DNA of 64,000 nucleotides from Oceanobacillus rekensis (GTDB taxonomy: Bacteria; Bacillota; Bacilli; Bacillales; Amphibacillaceae). Positions 9,456 through 17,722 of this stretch are shown here, piece by piece. How positions within the stretch are numbered: the first letter of the stretch is position 1; each line of letters opens with the position of its first letter. Below the pieces are notes generated by a model. It was given only the letters and a program-made list of their open reading frames with translations, ran no database searches and had not been told where the DNA came from. The position numbers and the translations under genes were made by a program. The DNA lies in NCBI RefSeq assembly GCF_002153375.1, contig NZ_MTBQ01000001.1:558001-622000 (forward strand), read 5' to 3'.

Positions 9456-10222
9456 TTTTGTTTTCTGCATGCTTGAAGTGCCTTCTTAAAATCTGCTTTA
9501 ATTTCTGAAGTAGTATCATAGCGCTTTTCTATGCCCAATAGTCTTTTCAGTAAGTATACCGTCTCTTGTTCCAACGTAAGTTCTTCCGTCCATGGAAGAG
9601 CTTTTTTATTTCTAGTCGAATAAGTGGTATAAAGCAGAAACAGCAATATATCTCCCAGGTCGTAATAATCCTGCTGTTTCATCTTCTCAACCTCTCCCCT
9701 CTGATTTTGCCATGTTTTGCTCATATCCTTAGCAAGACCAAAATCGATTAAAAAGGGCTCCGACTCTTTCAACATAATATTCGGTATTCTCAAATCCTGA
9801 TGGTAAATATGTTGGTTATGTAGATAATCAACCATTTTAAGCAACTTTGAAAATGTGCTTAATGATTCTTCCTCATTAAATGTTTTATTATGTGAAAAGA
9901 TTTGGTCGTCTATGTTATCTGCCTCGATGTAATTCATCACATAAAAATAATTCTTTTTCAGTGAAAAAGAATTATAAAGTTTCGGGAGATTGGGATGATT
10001 CATTTTTTTAAGAATCGATATCTCATTTGTGAAAAGATGCAAACCATCTTTTTTAATTCGCTTACTTGTCCTAAGCTGCTTCACAACTCTTATTTCATTT
10101 TCTCTTACATCCCTGCAGAGATATACCATTCCAAAACTCCCGGAACCAATTAATTTCAAAATCTCATAATGATTATTCAACAATTGTCCGTTTTTATAAT
10201 AGTTATCCAGAAAGAATTTCAT
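9452..10222 (-). CDS. Hanks-type Ser/Thr protein kinase, small cytosolic (YbdM-like size)
   Basis: 256 aa, kinase domain only, with no membrane anchor or PASTA. All catalytic elements are visible: glycine loop GSGSFG (26-31), Lys48 in VVK, alpha-C Glu67, catalytic loop H-Q-D-L-R-I-P-N (Asp143, Asn148; Arg of HRD replaced by Gln), DFG 160-162 written D-F-G-L-A-K, and alpha-F D-L-G-D near 188. The activation segment is short, so it may not need loop phosphorylation. The frame continues upstream to 10339 but would run through the gabD terminator, so I start at ATG 10222 (TTG 10225 is possible). It converges with the CotG-like gene, overlapping it by 4 bp. Confidence 0.85.
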   Translation of the reverse strand: MKFFLDNYYKNGQLLNNHYEILKLIGSGSFGMVYLCRDVRENEIRVVKQLRTSKRIKKDGLHLFTNEISILKKMNHPNLPKLYNSFSLKKNYFYVMNYIEADNIDDQIFSHNKTFNEEESLSTFSKLLKMVDYLHNQHIYHQDLRIPNIMLKESEPFLIDFGLAKDMSKTWQNQRGEVEKMKQQDYYDLGDILLFLLYTTYSTRNKKALPWTEELTLEQETVYLLKRLLGIEKRYDTTSEIKADFKKALQACRKQN

Positions 10223-10300
10223 CAATATGGCTACCACTTCCCTATGAATTCTAAATAGTATCGCTCTTATTATATTCGGGAAAGTTATGTTTTGGAAATG

Positions 10301-10335
10301 AAAAGACCTGTTGGACAAATCTTCAACAGGTCTTT
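10301..10335 (-). terminator. Terminator after gabD
   Basis: AAGACCTGTTG / CAACAGGTCTT perfect 11-bp stem with TTTTC on the minus strand, directly after the gabD stop. It argues against extending the kinase upstream. Confidence 0.85.
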
Positions 10336-10342
10336 CCATTCT

Positions 10343-11734
10343 CTATATTCCGATTGAAAAATACTTCACTTCTAAATACTCGTCCATCCCCTGATGGCCA
10401 CCTTCCCGGCCAATCCCACTTTCTTTGAATCCACCGAATGGTGCTTGGGCTGTTGATGGTAGTCCATCATTGATACCAACAATCCCATATTCCAGTTTTT
10501 CGCCAACACGAACTGCCTTGGAAATATTTTCAGTGAATAGGTATGCGGCAAGGCCATAGGCTGAGTTGTTTGCACGTTTAATCACTTCATCCTCAGAAGT
10601 AAATGTGGACACTGGTGCCAGTGGGCCAAATGTTTCCTCATTCATACAAAGCATATCATCAGAAATATTTGCGATCACCGTAGGCTCAACGAAAAATCCA
10701 TTACCTTCCTCATAGCACTTACCACCGTAAAGGAGTTCAGCGCCTTGATCCAATGCATCCTGGATATGTTTATTTACCTTTTCAAAGGCATCTTTATCAA
10801 TGAGCGGTCCAACATCGACACCTTCTTCAAGACCATTTCCAATTTTTAATTCAGCCACTTTTTCTTTAAATTTTTCATTAAAGACGTCCACAATATTTTC
10901 ATGTACGTAGATCCGGTTACTGCAGACACATGTTTGTCCAGCATTGCGGAATTTTGATCCAACTGCACCTTCTACTGCTTTGTCTAGGTCAGCATCTTCC
11001 ATTACGATGAGTGGAGCATGTCCCCCAAGCTCCAATGAGATTTTCTTTACGGTAGCAGCTGATTTTTCCATAAGTAATTTACCGACTTCGGTTGAGCCTG
11101 TAAAAGAGATTTTACGGACTCTTGTATCTTCCATCCAAGCATCACTTATTTCACCGGAATCACCAGGTAAAATAGTCAATACTCCTTCGGGAATTCCCGC
11201 TTTTAACGCCAGTTCACCAAGCTTTATTGCAGTAAGTGGGGTAGCACTTGCAGGTTTTACAACCGCTGTGCAGCCTGCCGAAAGTGCCGGTGCAACTTTC
11301 CTTGTAATCATCGCCGCAGGGAAGTTCCACGGAGTAATTGCTGCGATGACTCCTACAGGCTGTTTGTGAACTAATATTCTTTTATTGCGTGAAGACGAGG
11401 GAATCGTTTCACCGTAGATTCGCTTCCCTTCCTCTGCATACCAAGAAATGAAGCTGTTTGCATAAATGATTTCACCTTTTGCTTCCTTCAGTGGTTTACC
11501 TTGTTCCATTGTCATTGTTCTCGCCAGTTCTTCCAATTCTTCCTCAATTAAGTCATGCCATTTCATTAACAGATTGCTGCGTTCATATGCAGTTCTTTCC
11601 GACCATTCCTTGAACGCTTCATATGCAGCATCAACAGCAGCAGATGCCTCTTTCTTTCCCCCAAGCGCAATAGAGGTAATCTTCTCTCCATTCGCCGGGT
11701 TGAATACATCAATCATTGATTGTGTTTCAGACAT
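10343..11734 (-). CDS. gabD: NAD(P)-dependent succinate-semialdehyde dehydrogenase
   Basis: 463-aa aldehyde dehydrogenase of the GabD type. It converts succinate semialdehyde to succinate in GABA breakdown. Visible are the N-terminal cofactor site PWNFP (near 130), G-S-T-E-V-G-K loop, catalytic Glu in LELGGHAP (about 233), catalytic Cys in NAGQTC (about 268), and the C-terminal PFGG-F-K-ESG-I-GREGG motif characteristic of the SSADH group. Start ATG with AGGAGG. No GABA transaminase or transporter is nearby, so the pathway assignment depends on the family. Other semialdehydes remain possible. Confidence 0.88.
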   Translation of the reverse strand: MSETQSMIDVFNPANGEKITSIALGGKKEASAAVDAAYEAFKEWSERTAYERSNLLMKWHDLIEEELEELARTMTMEQGKPLKEAKGEIIYANSFISWYAEEGKRIYGETIPSSSRNKRILVHKQPVGVIAAITPWNFPAAMITRKVAPALSAGCTAVVKPASATPLTAIKLGELALKAGIPEGVLTILPGDSGEISDAWMEDTRVRKISFTGSTEVGKLLMEKSAATVKKISLELGGHAPLIVMEDADLDKAVEGAVGSKFRNAGQTCVCSNRIYVHENIVDVFNEKFKEKVAELKIGNGLEEGVDVGPLIDKDAFEKVNKHIQDALDQGAELLYGGKCYEEGNGFFVEPTVIANISDDMLCMNEETFGPLAPVSTFTSEDEVIKRANNSAYGLAAYLFTENISKAVRVGEKLEYGIVGINDGLPSTAQAPFGGFKESGIGREGGHQGMDEYLEVKYFSIGI

Positions 11735-11836
11735 AATTAAAACCTCCTGTATAATTAGGGTTCTTATCGTTTGATTATACTCCTTGTTTAATTAGTGGAT
11801 AGTAAACTAGTACCTGGGGGGCACCAAGGACAAACA

Positions 11837-11864
11837 GATAGCCTAGAGTTAAACCTAGACTATC
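11837..11864 (-). terminator. Possible terminator hairpin after the sugar-phosphatase gene
   Basis: GATAG-x-CTAG ... CTAG-x-CTATC inverted repeat about 30 bp past the stop codon. The T tract is poor. Confidence 0.4.
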
Positions 11865-11895
11865 TACCAACAAAACTTATGGAATGAAAGTGTAC

Positions 11896-12621
11896 TCAGC
11901 CATAGAAGTGCATCCAAGCTTCGTGTATTCCTCCAGCGCAATTCTTCGTTGCCCGGTATAATTTGGGGTGCTCCTCAATCTCCAGCAGCTCTTCTTGTGA
12001 ATTGGCAACGATGACAGATGGATAACCCAATGTCAACATTTCCAGATCATTACCGGAGTCACCCGCCACAAGAATGGAGGTATCACTATTTGTGTATTTT
12101 TCCACAATAAAACGAAGTGCCTCACCCTTACCACTGCCGGTCGGTAAAATATCAATATCTCTGCCTGAGCTGAATATAAATTTATGCGCAATCCCAGCCG
12201 TTTCAAGAGCCATTTTAAACTTCCCCGCCAATGCAGAACTGTTATCTGCTTCTATTTGAAAAGAAACTCGACGGTCATCCGGTAACTGTTGAACCCTAAT
12301 TTGCGGAAAGTCCTTAGCGACTGCACGAATGGCATCCGGGTTCCAATCCTTCTTCATTTTTTTCTGCCACTTAGGATCAGCTTGCCAGGTATCTCCTTCA
12401 TAAATACTTGTACCAACATCTGTCACGAGGAGTTTCGGTATAGGGAGGTTTTCTTCTTTGATAAGAGAAGTTGCTGATTCAAGATGTCTGCCTGTTATAT
12501 AAACCAATGTAACTTCGTATGGCAGACTTTCATAATAATTGATTAGTAGCTTTAGACCATTCGTATCACCAACAAAGGTGCCATCAAGGTCAGTCGCCAA
12601 CATGTGCGTGACTGCCGACAT
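11896..12621 (-). CDS. HAD phosphatase, sucrose-6-phosphate phosphatase type
   Basis: 241-aa HAD hydrolase of the S6PP (sucrose-phosphatase) branch. The nucleophile motif D-L-D-G-T-F-V-G-D is at residues 11-19, TGRH near 45, a V-G-T-S-I-Y segment near 67 that matches the substrate-binding strand of sucrose phosphatases, a Lys-containing motif III near 165, and GDSGND near 190. The gene starts inside the preceding glycosyltransferase (32-bp overlap), with GAGGTG 7 nt before its ATG, so translation is coupled. Expected role: removal of phosphate from sucrose-6-phosphate (or mannosylfructose-phosphate) made by its partner. Confidence 0.8.
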   Translation of the reverse strand: MSAVTHMLATDLDGTFVGDTNGLKLLINYYESLPYEVTLVYITGRHLESATSLIKEENLPIPKLLVTDVGTSIYEGDTWQADPKWQKKMKKDWNPDAIRAVAKDFPQIRVQQLPDDRRVSFQIEADNSSALAGKFKMALETAGIAHKFIFSSGRDIDILPTGSGKGEALRFIVEKYTNSDTSILVAGDSGNDLEMLTLGYPSVIVANSQEELLEIEEHPKLYRATKNCAGGIHEAWMHFYG

Positions 12622-13804
12622 CGCTTAACACCTCATATGTCTTACTCATTTGCTGGGCAATTGTATCCCAGTTGAAATAGTTCTTCGCACGTTTAGATGC
12701 TTGTACCCCGAGTCTTTTTACTAAAAGACTGTCATATGTCAGTTCATTTACTGCTTCTGCTAATTGTTTGGAGCATTTCGGCTTAGTCAGTAATCCAGAT
12801 TCCTTATCTGCAACTACATTCTTTAAACCACCTACATCCGATGCGATGACAGGTGTTCCACATGCCTGTGCTTCTGCAGCAACCATTCCAAAGGATTCAT
12901 AATAGGAAGGTACGATTACAGCAGTAGCCATATTGAATAATTCAGCCAGTTCTCCTTGGGACTGTGGACCAATAAAATCAACATATGATTCCATTCCTTT
13001 TATCATCCCTCTTAAATCTGAATCATATGGTATTTTCGCGATGGAATCTACATCATTTTCTCCTCCTCCAGCAATAACGAGACGGGGTGGACGGTTCGAT
13101 TGCATATGAATATCTTGAAAAGCTTCGAGCAATGTATATATTCCTTTTGTTTTTTCAAGTCGTCCCGCAAAAGCAAAAGTTGATGAACTAGATTGCTTTC
13201 TTTTCGTATATGGATGAAATACGGGATCGACGCCAATCGAAGAAAGTTCCACTTTCACATCATTTCCCGCAAACTTCTTAATTAAATTCCGTTCACTTGG
13301 AGTAGTAGCAATAACCCGATCTGCCCCTTGCAATATCATTTTTTCAGCACGCAGACGCCTTTGTTCTACCTTTTCCTGTGCTTCTAATTTGGCCGCACCA
13401 AGCGAATGTGATGTATGAACAAGTGGTTTGTTATATTCATCTTTTATATATAGGCCAAGCAACCCGGATAACCAATAATGGGAATGAATAATATCATAGG
13501 ATTCGAGCTGTACTGTTTGTCTGAGTTCTTCATAAAAAGTTGTTAATAGCCGATACATTTTCGTTTTCGGCATATATCCTTTATGTCCTGCCGCTATCCG
13601 AATAACCCGGCAGTTTTCACCAAATCCCTCTATCATCGGTGCTTCAGGGTTACTCCAATGTGTAATACAATCAATTTTTATTCCTTTATCATCTAATGCA
13701 AGCGCCAGTTGTTTAACATAGTTGTTCTGTCCACCAGATTGCTCGCCTCCGAGCTTCGCTAGTGGATCTCCGTGATCTGAAATAAAGAGAACTCTTTTCC
13801 CCAA
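12590..13804 (-). CDS. GT4 glycosyltransferase, sucrose-phosphate synthase-like
   Basis: 404-aa retaining glycosyltransferase of family GT4. The N-terminal domain carries the sucrose/trehalose synthase-type loop S-GGQ-NNYV (24-30), and H-SHYWLSGLL near 110 contains the histidines conserved in SPS-like enzymes. The C-terminal domain has the E-x7-E motif ESFGMVAAE near 300. Together with the overlapping S6PP-type phosphatase this indicates synthesis of a sucrose-like disaccharide from NDP-glucose and fructose-6-phosphate. The same pair architecture makes mannosylfructose in Agrobacterium, so donor identity is open. The start is TTG 13804, with AAGGAG 10 nt upstream. Confidence 0.78.
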   Translation of the reverse strand: MGKRVLFISDHGDPLAKLGGEQSGGQNNYVKQLALALDDKGIKIDCITHWSNPEAPMIEGFGENCRVIRIAAGHKGYMPKTKMYRLLTTFYEELRQTVQLESYDIIHSHYWLSGLLGLYIKDEYNKPLVHTSHSLGAAKLEAQEKVEQRRLRAEKMILQGADRVIATTPSERNLIKKFAGNDVKVELSSIGVDPVFHPYTKRKQSSSSTFAFAGRLEKTKGIYTLLEAFQDIHMQSNRPPRLVIAGGGENDVDSIAKIPYDSDLRGMIKGMESYVDFIGPQSQGELAELFNMATAVIVPSYYESFGMVAAEAQACGTPVIASDVGGLKNVVADKESGLLTKPKCSKQLAEAVNELTYDSLLVKRLGVQASKRAKNYFNWDTIAQQMSKTYEVLSDVGSHAHVGD

Positions 13805-14136
13805 AACACAACATCTCCTTAACTTAATTATCTCTTTTTTCTATTTCCCTGATTTTCTCCAGCTAAACATTTAGCAATCCAACTAAAGTTTGTATTTTCC
13901 ATCAGTACATACTAAAAATAAAATGATATTCCATAAAAATAAAACTCTGGGACAATATGTTTTCAACTGTTATGTTCTAGTCCTCATTTTTGTGTAACGG
14001 TAAACCTTGCAGATTACTTCATTACTCTACATTTAATCATATACTCCTCAGAATCTTGTTAATAAATTACTTCAGCTCAGGAAACAATAAAATGAATGAT
14101 TACATACACCTCTATAATATGTTAGGAGCTAAATAA
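13805..14136. other. Intergenic region, little recognised
   Basis: A 332-bp divergent gap. A TATAAT-like box at about 14112-14117 lies 20 bp before the lyase start and may be its -10 region, but no good -35 was found. No repeat, hairpin or small gene was recognised in the remainder. Confidence 0.5.
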
Positions 14137-15519
14137 ATGAATTCTTCCAATCATCGTAAAGAAAGAGATACTCTAGGAGAAATTATGGTCCCCAAGGATG
14201 CTTATTATGGATCACAAACCCAACGTGCCATTAATAATTTTCAAATTAGCGGAAGGCATCTACCTCGGACTTTTATTAAAGCACAAGGAATAATTAAAGC
14301 TTCTGCTGCTTTTACAAATATGGAATTGGGTAGACTTTCTAAAACTACTGGAGAGGCGATCATTCAAGCTGCAGAGGAGGTAATTGAAGGGAAATTTGAT
14401 GACCAGTTTGTCGTTGATGTGTATCAAGCAGGAGCCGGGACATCCCAAAATATGAATATTAATGAGGTAATTGCAAGTCGGGCTTCAGAAATCTTAAATG
14501 GAAGGTTAGATTCACATCACGTGCATCCACATGATCATGTGAACATGACTCAATCAACGAACGACACATTTCATTCAGCAATCCATATAGCAGCTGCAGA
14601 AATTATTAATCAAAGACTACTACCGTCTGTTTCACATTTACAAAAGGAGCTCGAGAAAAAATCCATTGCGTTTATGCCCATCATGAAATCAGGAAGGACA
14701 CATTTACACGATGCTCTACCGATCAGATTAGGACAGGAATTTTCCGGTTATGCGGAAACAATCAAGTCTACCTACCAGCAAATTGAAGAGACAACTGACG
14801 CGTTATATGAAATAGGATTAGGTGGACAAGCAATCGGTACAAAGATGAACTTACCACCCGAATACATCCCAAAGGTCATTGCAGAAGTTTGCAAACGGAC
14901 AAACCTGCCTTTTCGTGAACCGTCAAATATGTTCCAGTTTATACAAAATACAAATGCACCGATTCGTACGATGCTTGCATTAAAAGAATTATCCATTCAT
15001 CTAATTAAAATAACTAGTGATCTACGCCTATTAGCATCTGGCCCAAGAACAGGTTTAGCTGAAATCACCCTTCCATCTGTTCAACCCGGCTCAACAATTA
15101 TGCCAGGAAAAGTTAATCCGGCTATTTTAGAGATGACCCATATGGTATGCTGCCAAGTTATCGGCTATGAAACCGCAATTGCAACGGCCGGGATGGCAGG
15201 TCAGTTAGAAATTAACGTCATGATGCCACTAATCGCTCACACCTTACTGGATTCACTTGAAATACTCTCAAACACTATTCCTACAATGGTAAATAAATGT
15301 ATCATCGGCATTCAGGGTAATGAGCAAATTTGCAATAATTACATGCAGGAGAGCCTGGCACTCGTAACTGCTTTAAGCCCTATTATGGGGTTTGATCTTG
15401 CATCTCAAATTGGAAAAGAAGCGGATGATAAAAATGTAACAATAAAGCAAGTACTTCAGGAAAGGAATTTAGACACGCCAGAGATTATAAAGGCATTAAA
15501 TCCTAAAGGGATGGTTTAA
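14137..15519 (+). CDS. Aspartase/class II fumarase superfamily lyase, aspartase-leaning
   Basis: 460-aa lyase. The three conserved regions are present: T-S-Q-N-M-N-INEVIA with HPHDHVN-MTQSTNDTF (near 110-150), G-R-T-H-L-H-D (near 188), and the signature PGSTIMPGKVNP near 320. The downstream segment AGQLEINVMMP and NDLRLL-like S-D-L-R-L-L-ASGPR match aspartase (AspA/AnsB) better than FumC. The upstream HPxDHVN resembles fumarase. It therefore removes ammonia from aspartate or water from malate, giving fumarate. There is no asparaginase or aspartate transporter next to it. A weak AGGAGCT ribosome site precedes the ATG. Confidence 0.75.
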   Translation: MNSSNHRKERDTLGEIMVPKDAYYGSQTQRAINNFQISGRHLPRTFIKAQGIIKASAAFTNMELGRLSKTTGEAIIQAAEEVIEGKFDDQFVVDVYQAGAGTSQNMNINEVIASRASEILNGRLDSHHVHPHDHVNMTQSTNDTFHSAIHIAAAEIINQRLLPSVSHLQKELEKKSIAFMPIMKSGRTHLHDALPIRLGQEFSGYAETIKSTYQQIEETTDALYEIGLGGQAIGTKMNLPPEYIPKVIAEVCKRTNLPFREPSNMFQFIQNTNAPIRTMLALKELSIHLIKITSDLRLLASGPRTGLAEITLPSVQPGSTIMPGKVNPAILEMTHMVCCQVIGYETAIATAGMAGQLEINVMMPLIAHTLLDSLEILSNTIPTMVNKCIIGIQGNEQICNNYMQESLALVTALSPIMGFDLASQIGKEADDKNVTIKQVLQERNLDTPEIIKALNPKGMV

Positions 15520-15558
15520 CTATTTTGAAGGTAACAATAAATTCCAAGAGGTGGTAGC

Positions 15559-15939
15559 TTGAAGAAGAATAATGTGGTTGAAGTTATAGACCCTATTTTA
15601 AAAAGGCGCATGGAACAAGAAATAAATGGCTTAAAATTCACGAAAAACTTCCGCTCGTCTACGGCTGAAGAATGGTATGTTTTTTTGCCCGGATTTGAAG
15701 ACAGGAAAACCGGCGGGGCAGCAGGTAAAGCTATTATTCATTACAATTTATGGGGGAATCAGAATATTTTCATCAACACAACAATAATTTTTGACGATCC
15801 AGAATTATATGATCAAGCATTGCACCCCCTCGTATATTCCATTGCAGATGAAATTGTAAACAGACTTGTTGGGTATGCAAATACACTACTTTCTGTACAT
15901 GCAGGAAGTAATTCGTACAATGCCGAATATAAATCATAG
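15559..15939 (+). CDS. Conserved-type hypothetical protein, 126 aa
   Basis: Not recognised. A soluble mixed alpha/beta protein with TTG start at 15559 behind AAGAGGTGG. It lies 39 bp after the lyase stop and is probably co-transcribed. There are no cysteines, no membrane segment and no signal peptide. The central part (F-L-P-G-F-E-D-R-K-T-GGAAGKA) is glycine-rich; the C-terminus (residues about 75-115) looks amphipathic and helical. Confidence 0.65.
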   Translation: MKKNNVVEVIDPILKRRMEQEINGLKFTKNFRSSTAEEWYVFLPGFEDRKTGGAAGKAIIHYNLWGNQNIFINTTIIFDDPELYDQALHPLVYSIADEIVNRLVGYANTLLSVHAGSNSYNAEYKS

Positions 15940-15953
15940 TAAAAATTCGCGAC

Positions 15954-15991
15954 AAAAAGACCAGATTGAATTTTTCTCTACAATCTGGTCT
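15954..15991 (-). terminator. Terminator between convergent genes
   Basis: 11-bp stem AGACCAGATTG / CAATCTGGTCT. On the minus strand it is followed by TTTTTG, serving mvaS. Confidence 0.85.
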
Positions 15992-16004
15992 CTTGAGTGT
16001 TATC

Positions 16005-17177
16005 TTAGTTGTGCTTGTTAATATACAAACGCATATTATCCTTCATCCCTGACAAACAAATGGTTGCAGGGTCACTATCAATATCAAATTCAACCGTTGA
16101 ACCATCGATAGGTAATGTTTTCTCAAAAATTTCTTCATACTCTGGTACGGATACTTCTGTTCTTGTATCAAATAATTGTTTGTGATAATCAACATGTAAA
16201 TGCTCACGATAATTTGGTTGCAGAATGCCAGTAAAGAATTCTCCAACTGCTCCAGATCCATAACTAAATAAGCCAATTCGGGAGCCAGCCTGTAAATTTT
16301 CATTTAACTCAAGAAGTGAAAGTAAACTCAAATAAAGTGAACCAGTGTAAATATTTCCCACATTTCTATTATATGTGGTACTAATCTGGTAATTCTCCAC
16401 TAATCTCTCTTGATCTTTCTCTGTTCCTTGTTCCAAAACAGTTCTCAATGCCTTGAGTCCCATTTTTGTGTATGGTAAATGGTAGCAGATCGCTTCAAAG
16501 TCAGCAAGTCCTAAGCCAGATTTTGATTTATACGATTCCCATACTTTTTGGAAAAATAAAATATATTGCTCATTAGAAAATTTGCCGTCAACGAAAGCTT
16601 TATCCGAATAAATTGGTCGCCAAAAATCCATAATATCATCTGTCAAATAAGCACTTTTATCTTCTAATGCCAAAATTTTCGGATCTGCACTGATAACTAA
16701 TGCAACGGCTCCAGCACCCTGTGTAGATTCTCCGGAAGTGTTCAGGCCGTATCTTGCAATATCAGAAGCTAGTACCAATACTTTACTCTCCGGATTTAAT
16801 GCAACATGTCCTTTTGCCATTTGAATTGCTGCTGTTGCACCATAGCAAGCCTGCTTTAATTCAACTGAACGGGCATGTGGGTTTAATCCGAGTAAGCCGT
16901 GAACATAGACTCCTGCTGATTTTGAGTTATCAATACCTGATTCTGTACCAAATATAACGAAATCTATTTTCTCCTTATCCTGCTCATCTAAAATCTCCAG
17001 GGCAGCATTTGCGGCTAATGTAACAGGGTCCTGTGTAATCGGAGCAATCGACATCTTCTCCTGACCGATACCGATTGTAAATTTAGCTGGCTCTACGTTT
17101 CTTGCTAGAGCTAAATTGTTCATATCAACATATAAATGTGGTGCATAAAAACCAATTTTATCTATACCAATATTCAA
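16005..17177 (-). CDS. mvaS: Hydroxymethylglutaryl-CoA synthase
   Basis: 390-aa HMG-CoA synthase. It condenses acetoacetyl-CoA with acetyl-CoA in the mevalonate pathway. The catalytic triad falls at the same numbering as in Gram-positive MvaS: Glu79 (GTE), Cys111 (Q-A-C-Y-G-A-T), His233 (C-Y-H-L-P-Y). Full length; ATG start behind AAGGAGAA. No mvaA, mvaK or mvaD is present in the window. Most Bacillaceae use the non-mevalonate route, so the partner genes should be sought elsewhere. Confidence 0.93.
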   Translation of the reverse strand: MNIGIDKIGFYAPHLYVDMNNLALARNVEPAKFTIGIGQEKMSIAPITQDPVTLAANAALEILDEQDKEKIDFVIFGTESGIDNSKSAGVYVHGLLGLNPHARSVELKQACYGATAAIQMAKGHVALNPESKVLVLASDIARYGLNTSGESTQGAGAVALVISADPKILALEDKSAYLTDDIMDFWRPIYSDKAFVDGKFSNEQYILFFQKVWESYKSKSGLGLADFEAICYHLPYTKMGLKALRTVLEQGTEKDQERLVENYQISTTYNRNVGNIYTGSLYLSLLSLLELNENLQAGSRIGLFSYGSGAVGEFFTGILQPNYREHLHVDYHKQLFDTRTEVSVPEYEEIFEKTLPIDGSTVEFDIDSDPATICLSGMKDNMRLYINKHN

Positions 17178-17440
17178 TGTTATTCTCCTTATCTACTTAT
17201 GTATTATTTTTATAACGAAAAAAGTAGTATGTATAAGCTATTGCTTCGTGATAGGATTCACAAATACATCTTCCGCTCAAAATCCAATATGTAAATGATA
17301 ATATAACCACACCTAAAAAAGCAACTATGAGTGCCTTTCACTCCACGAGTTTTGTAGACTCTATAAATAGTACATATGTCTATACAAGTTGTGGCTAGTT
17401 GCGGCTCCCAGGAGCTCACAGACTTCCTGACACCTCCGTC

Positions 17441-17627
17441 CGATAAAGAAGACTTGCCGACTGACGAAGGAATGAGGCTTAGTCGCACTTATACCCTTGT
17501 GGTGAAAGTCAACATCGACTCACTCCGTTCGCCGTGTTTCCTTTATCTCCTGCGGTGCAGTCCAGTCTATCGCTTCTAAACGGTCGCCTACACTTTTGGA
17601 TATTGTCATTCCCCCAGTTTTGTCGAA
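17441..17627. repeat. Family C repeat, copy 2 (~190 bp)
   Basis: Same block order as 7677-7926 (GACTTGCCGACTGA, GGCTTAGTCGCACTTATACC, GTGAAAGTCAACATC, TTTCCTTTATCTCC, AACGGTCGCCTACACTT), but lacking the ~60-bp middle insert. It ends in a family A motif at 17604-17627. It sits in a 545-bp gap between mvaS and the RNase H-like gene; the rest of that gap (17178-17440) shows nothing I recognise. Confidence 0.8.
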
Positions 17628-17634
17628 ATGATCT

Positions 17635-17684
17635 AAAAGAGAAACTCAGATAAAACATTCTTTTTCACCTGAGCTTTCTCTTTT
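17635..17684 (-). terminator. Terminator after the RNase H-like gene
   Basis: AAAAGAGAAACTCAG ... CTGAG-C-TTTCTCTTTT long stem with one bulge and T-rich ends. Confidence 0.75.
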
Positions 17685-17722
17685 AAACAGTAGATGGACA
17701 CATATTTCAATCGTATTCAGGT

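Noticed and set aside
9243-9470. Antisense frame across the CotG-like gene
   Set aside because: Thr/Ala/Ser-rich mirror of a repetitive gene, without ribosome site.
10223-10339. 39-residue N-terminal extension of the kinase
   Set aside because: It would start inside the gabD terminator stem and has no ribosome site.
17258-17579. Open frames on both strands over repeat family C
   Set aside because: They follow the repeat, not a gene; the other copy at 7.7 kb breaks the same frames.
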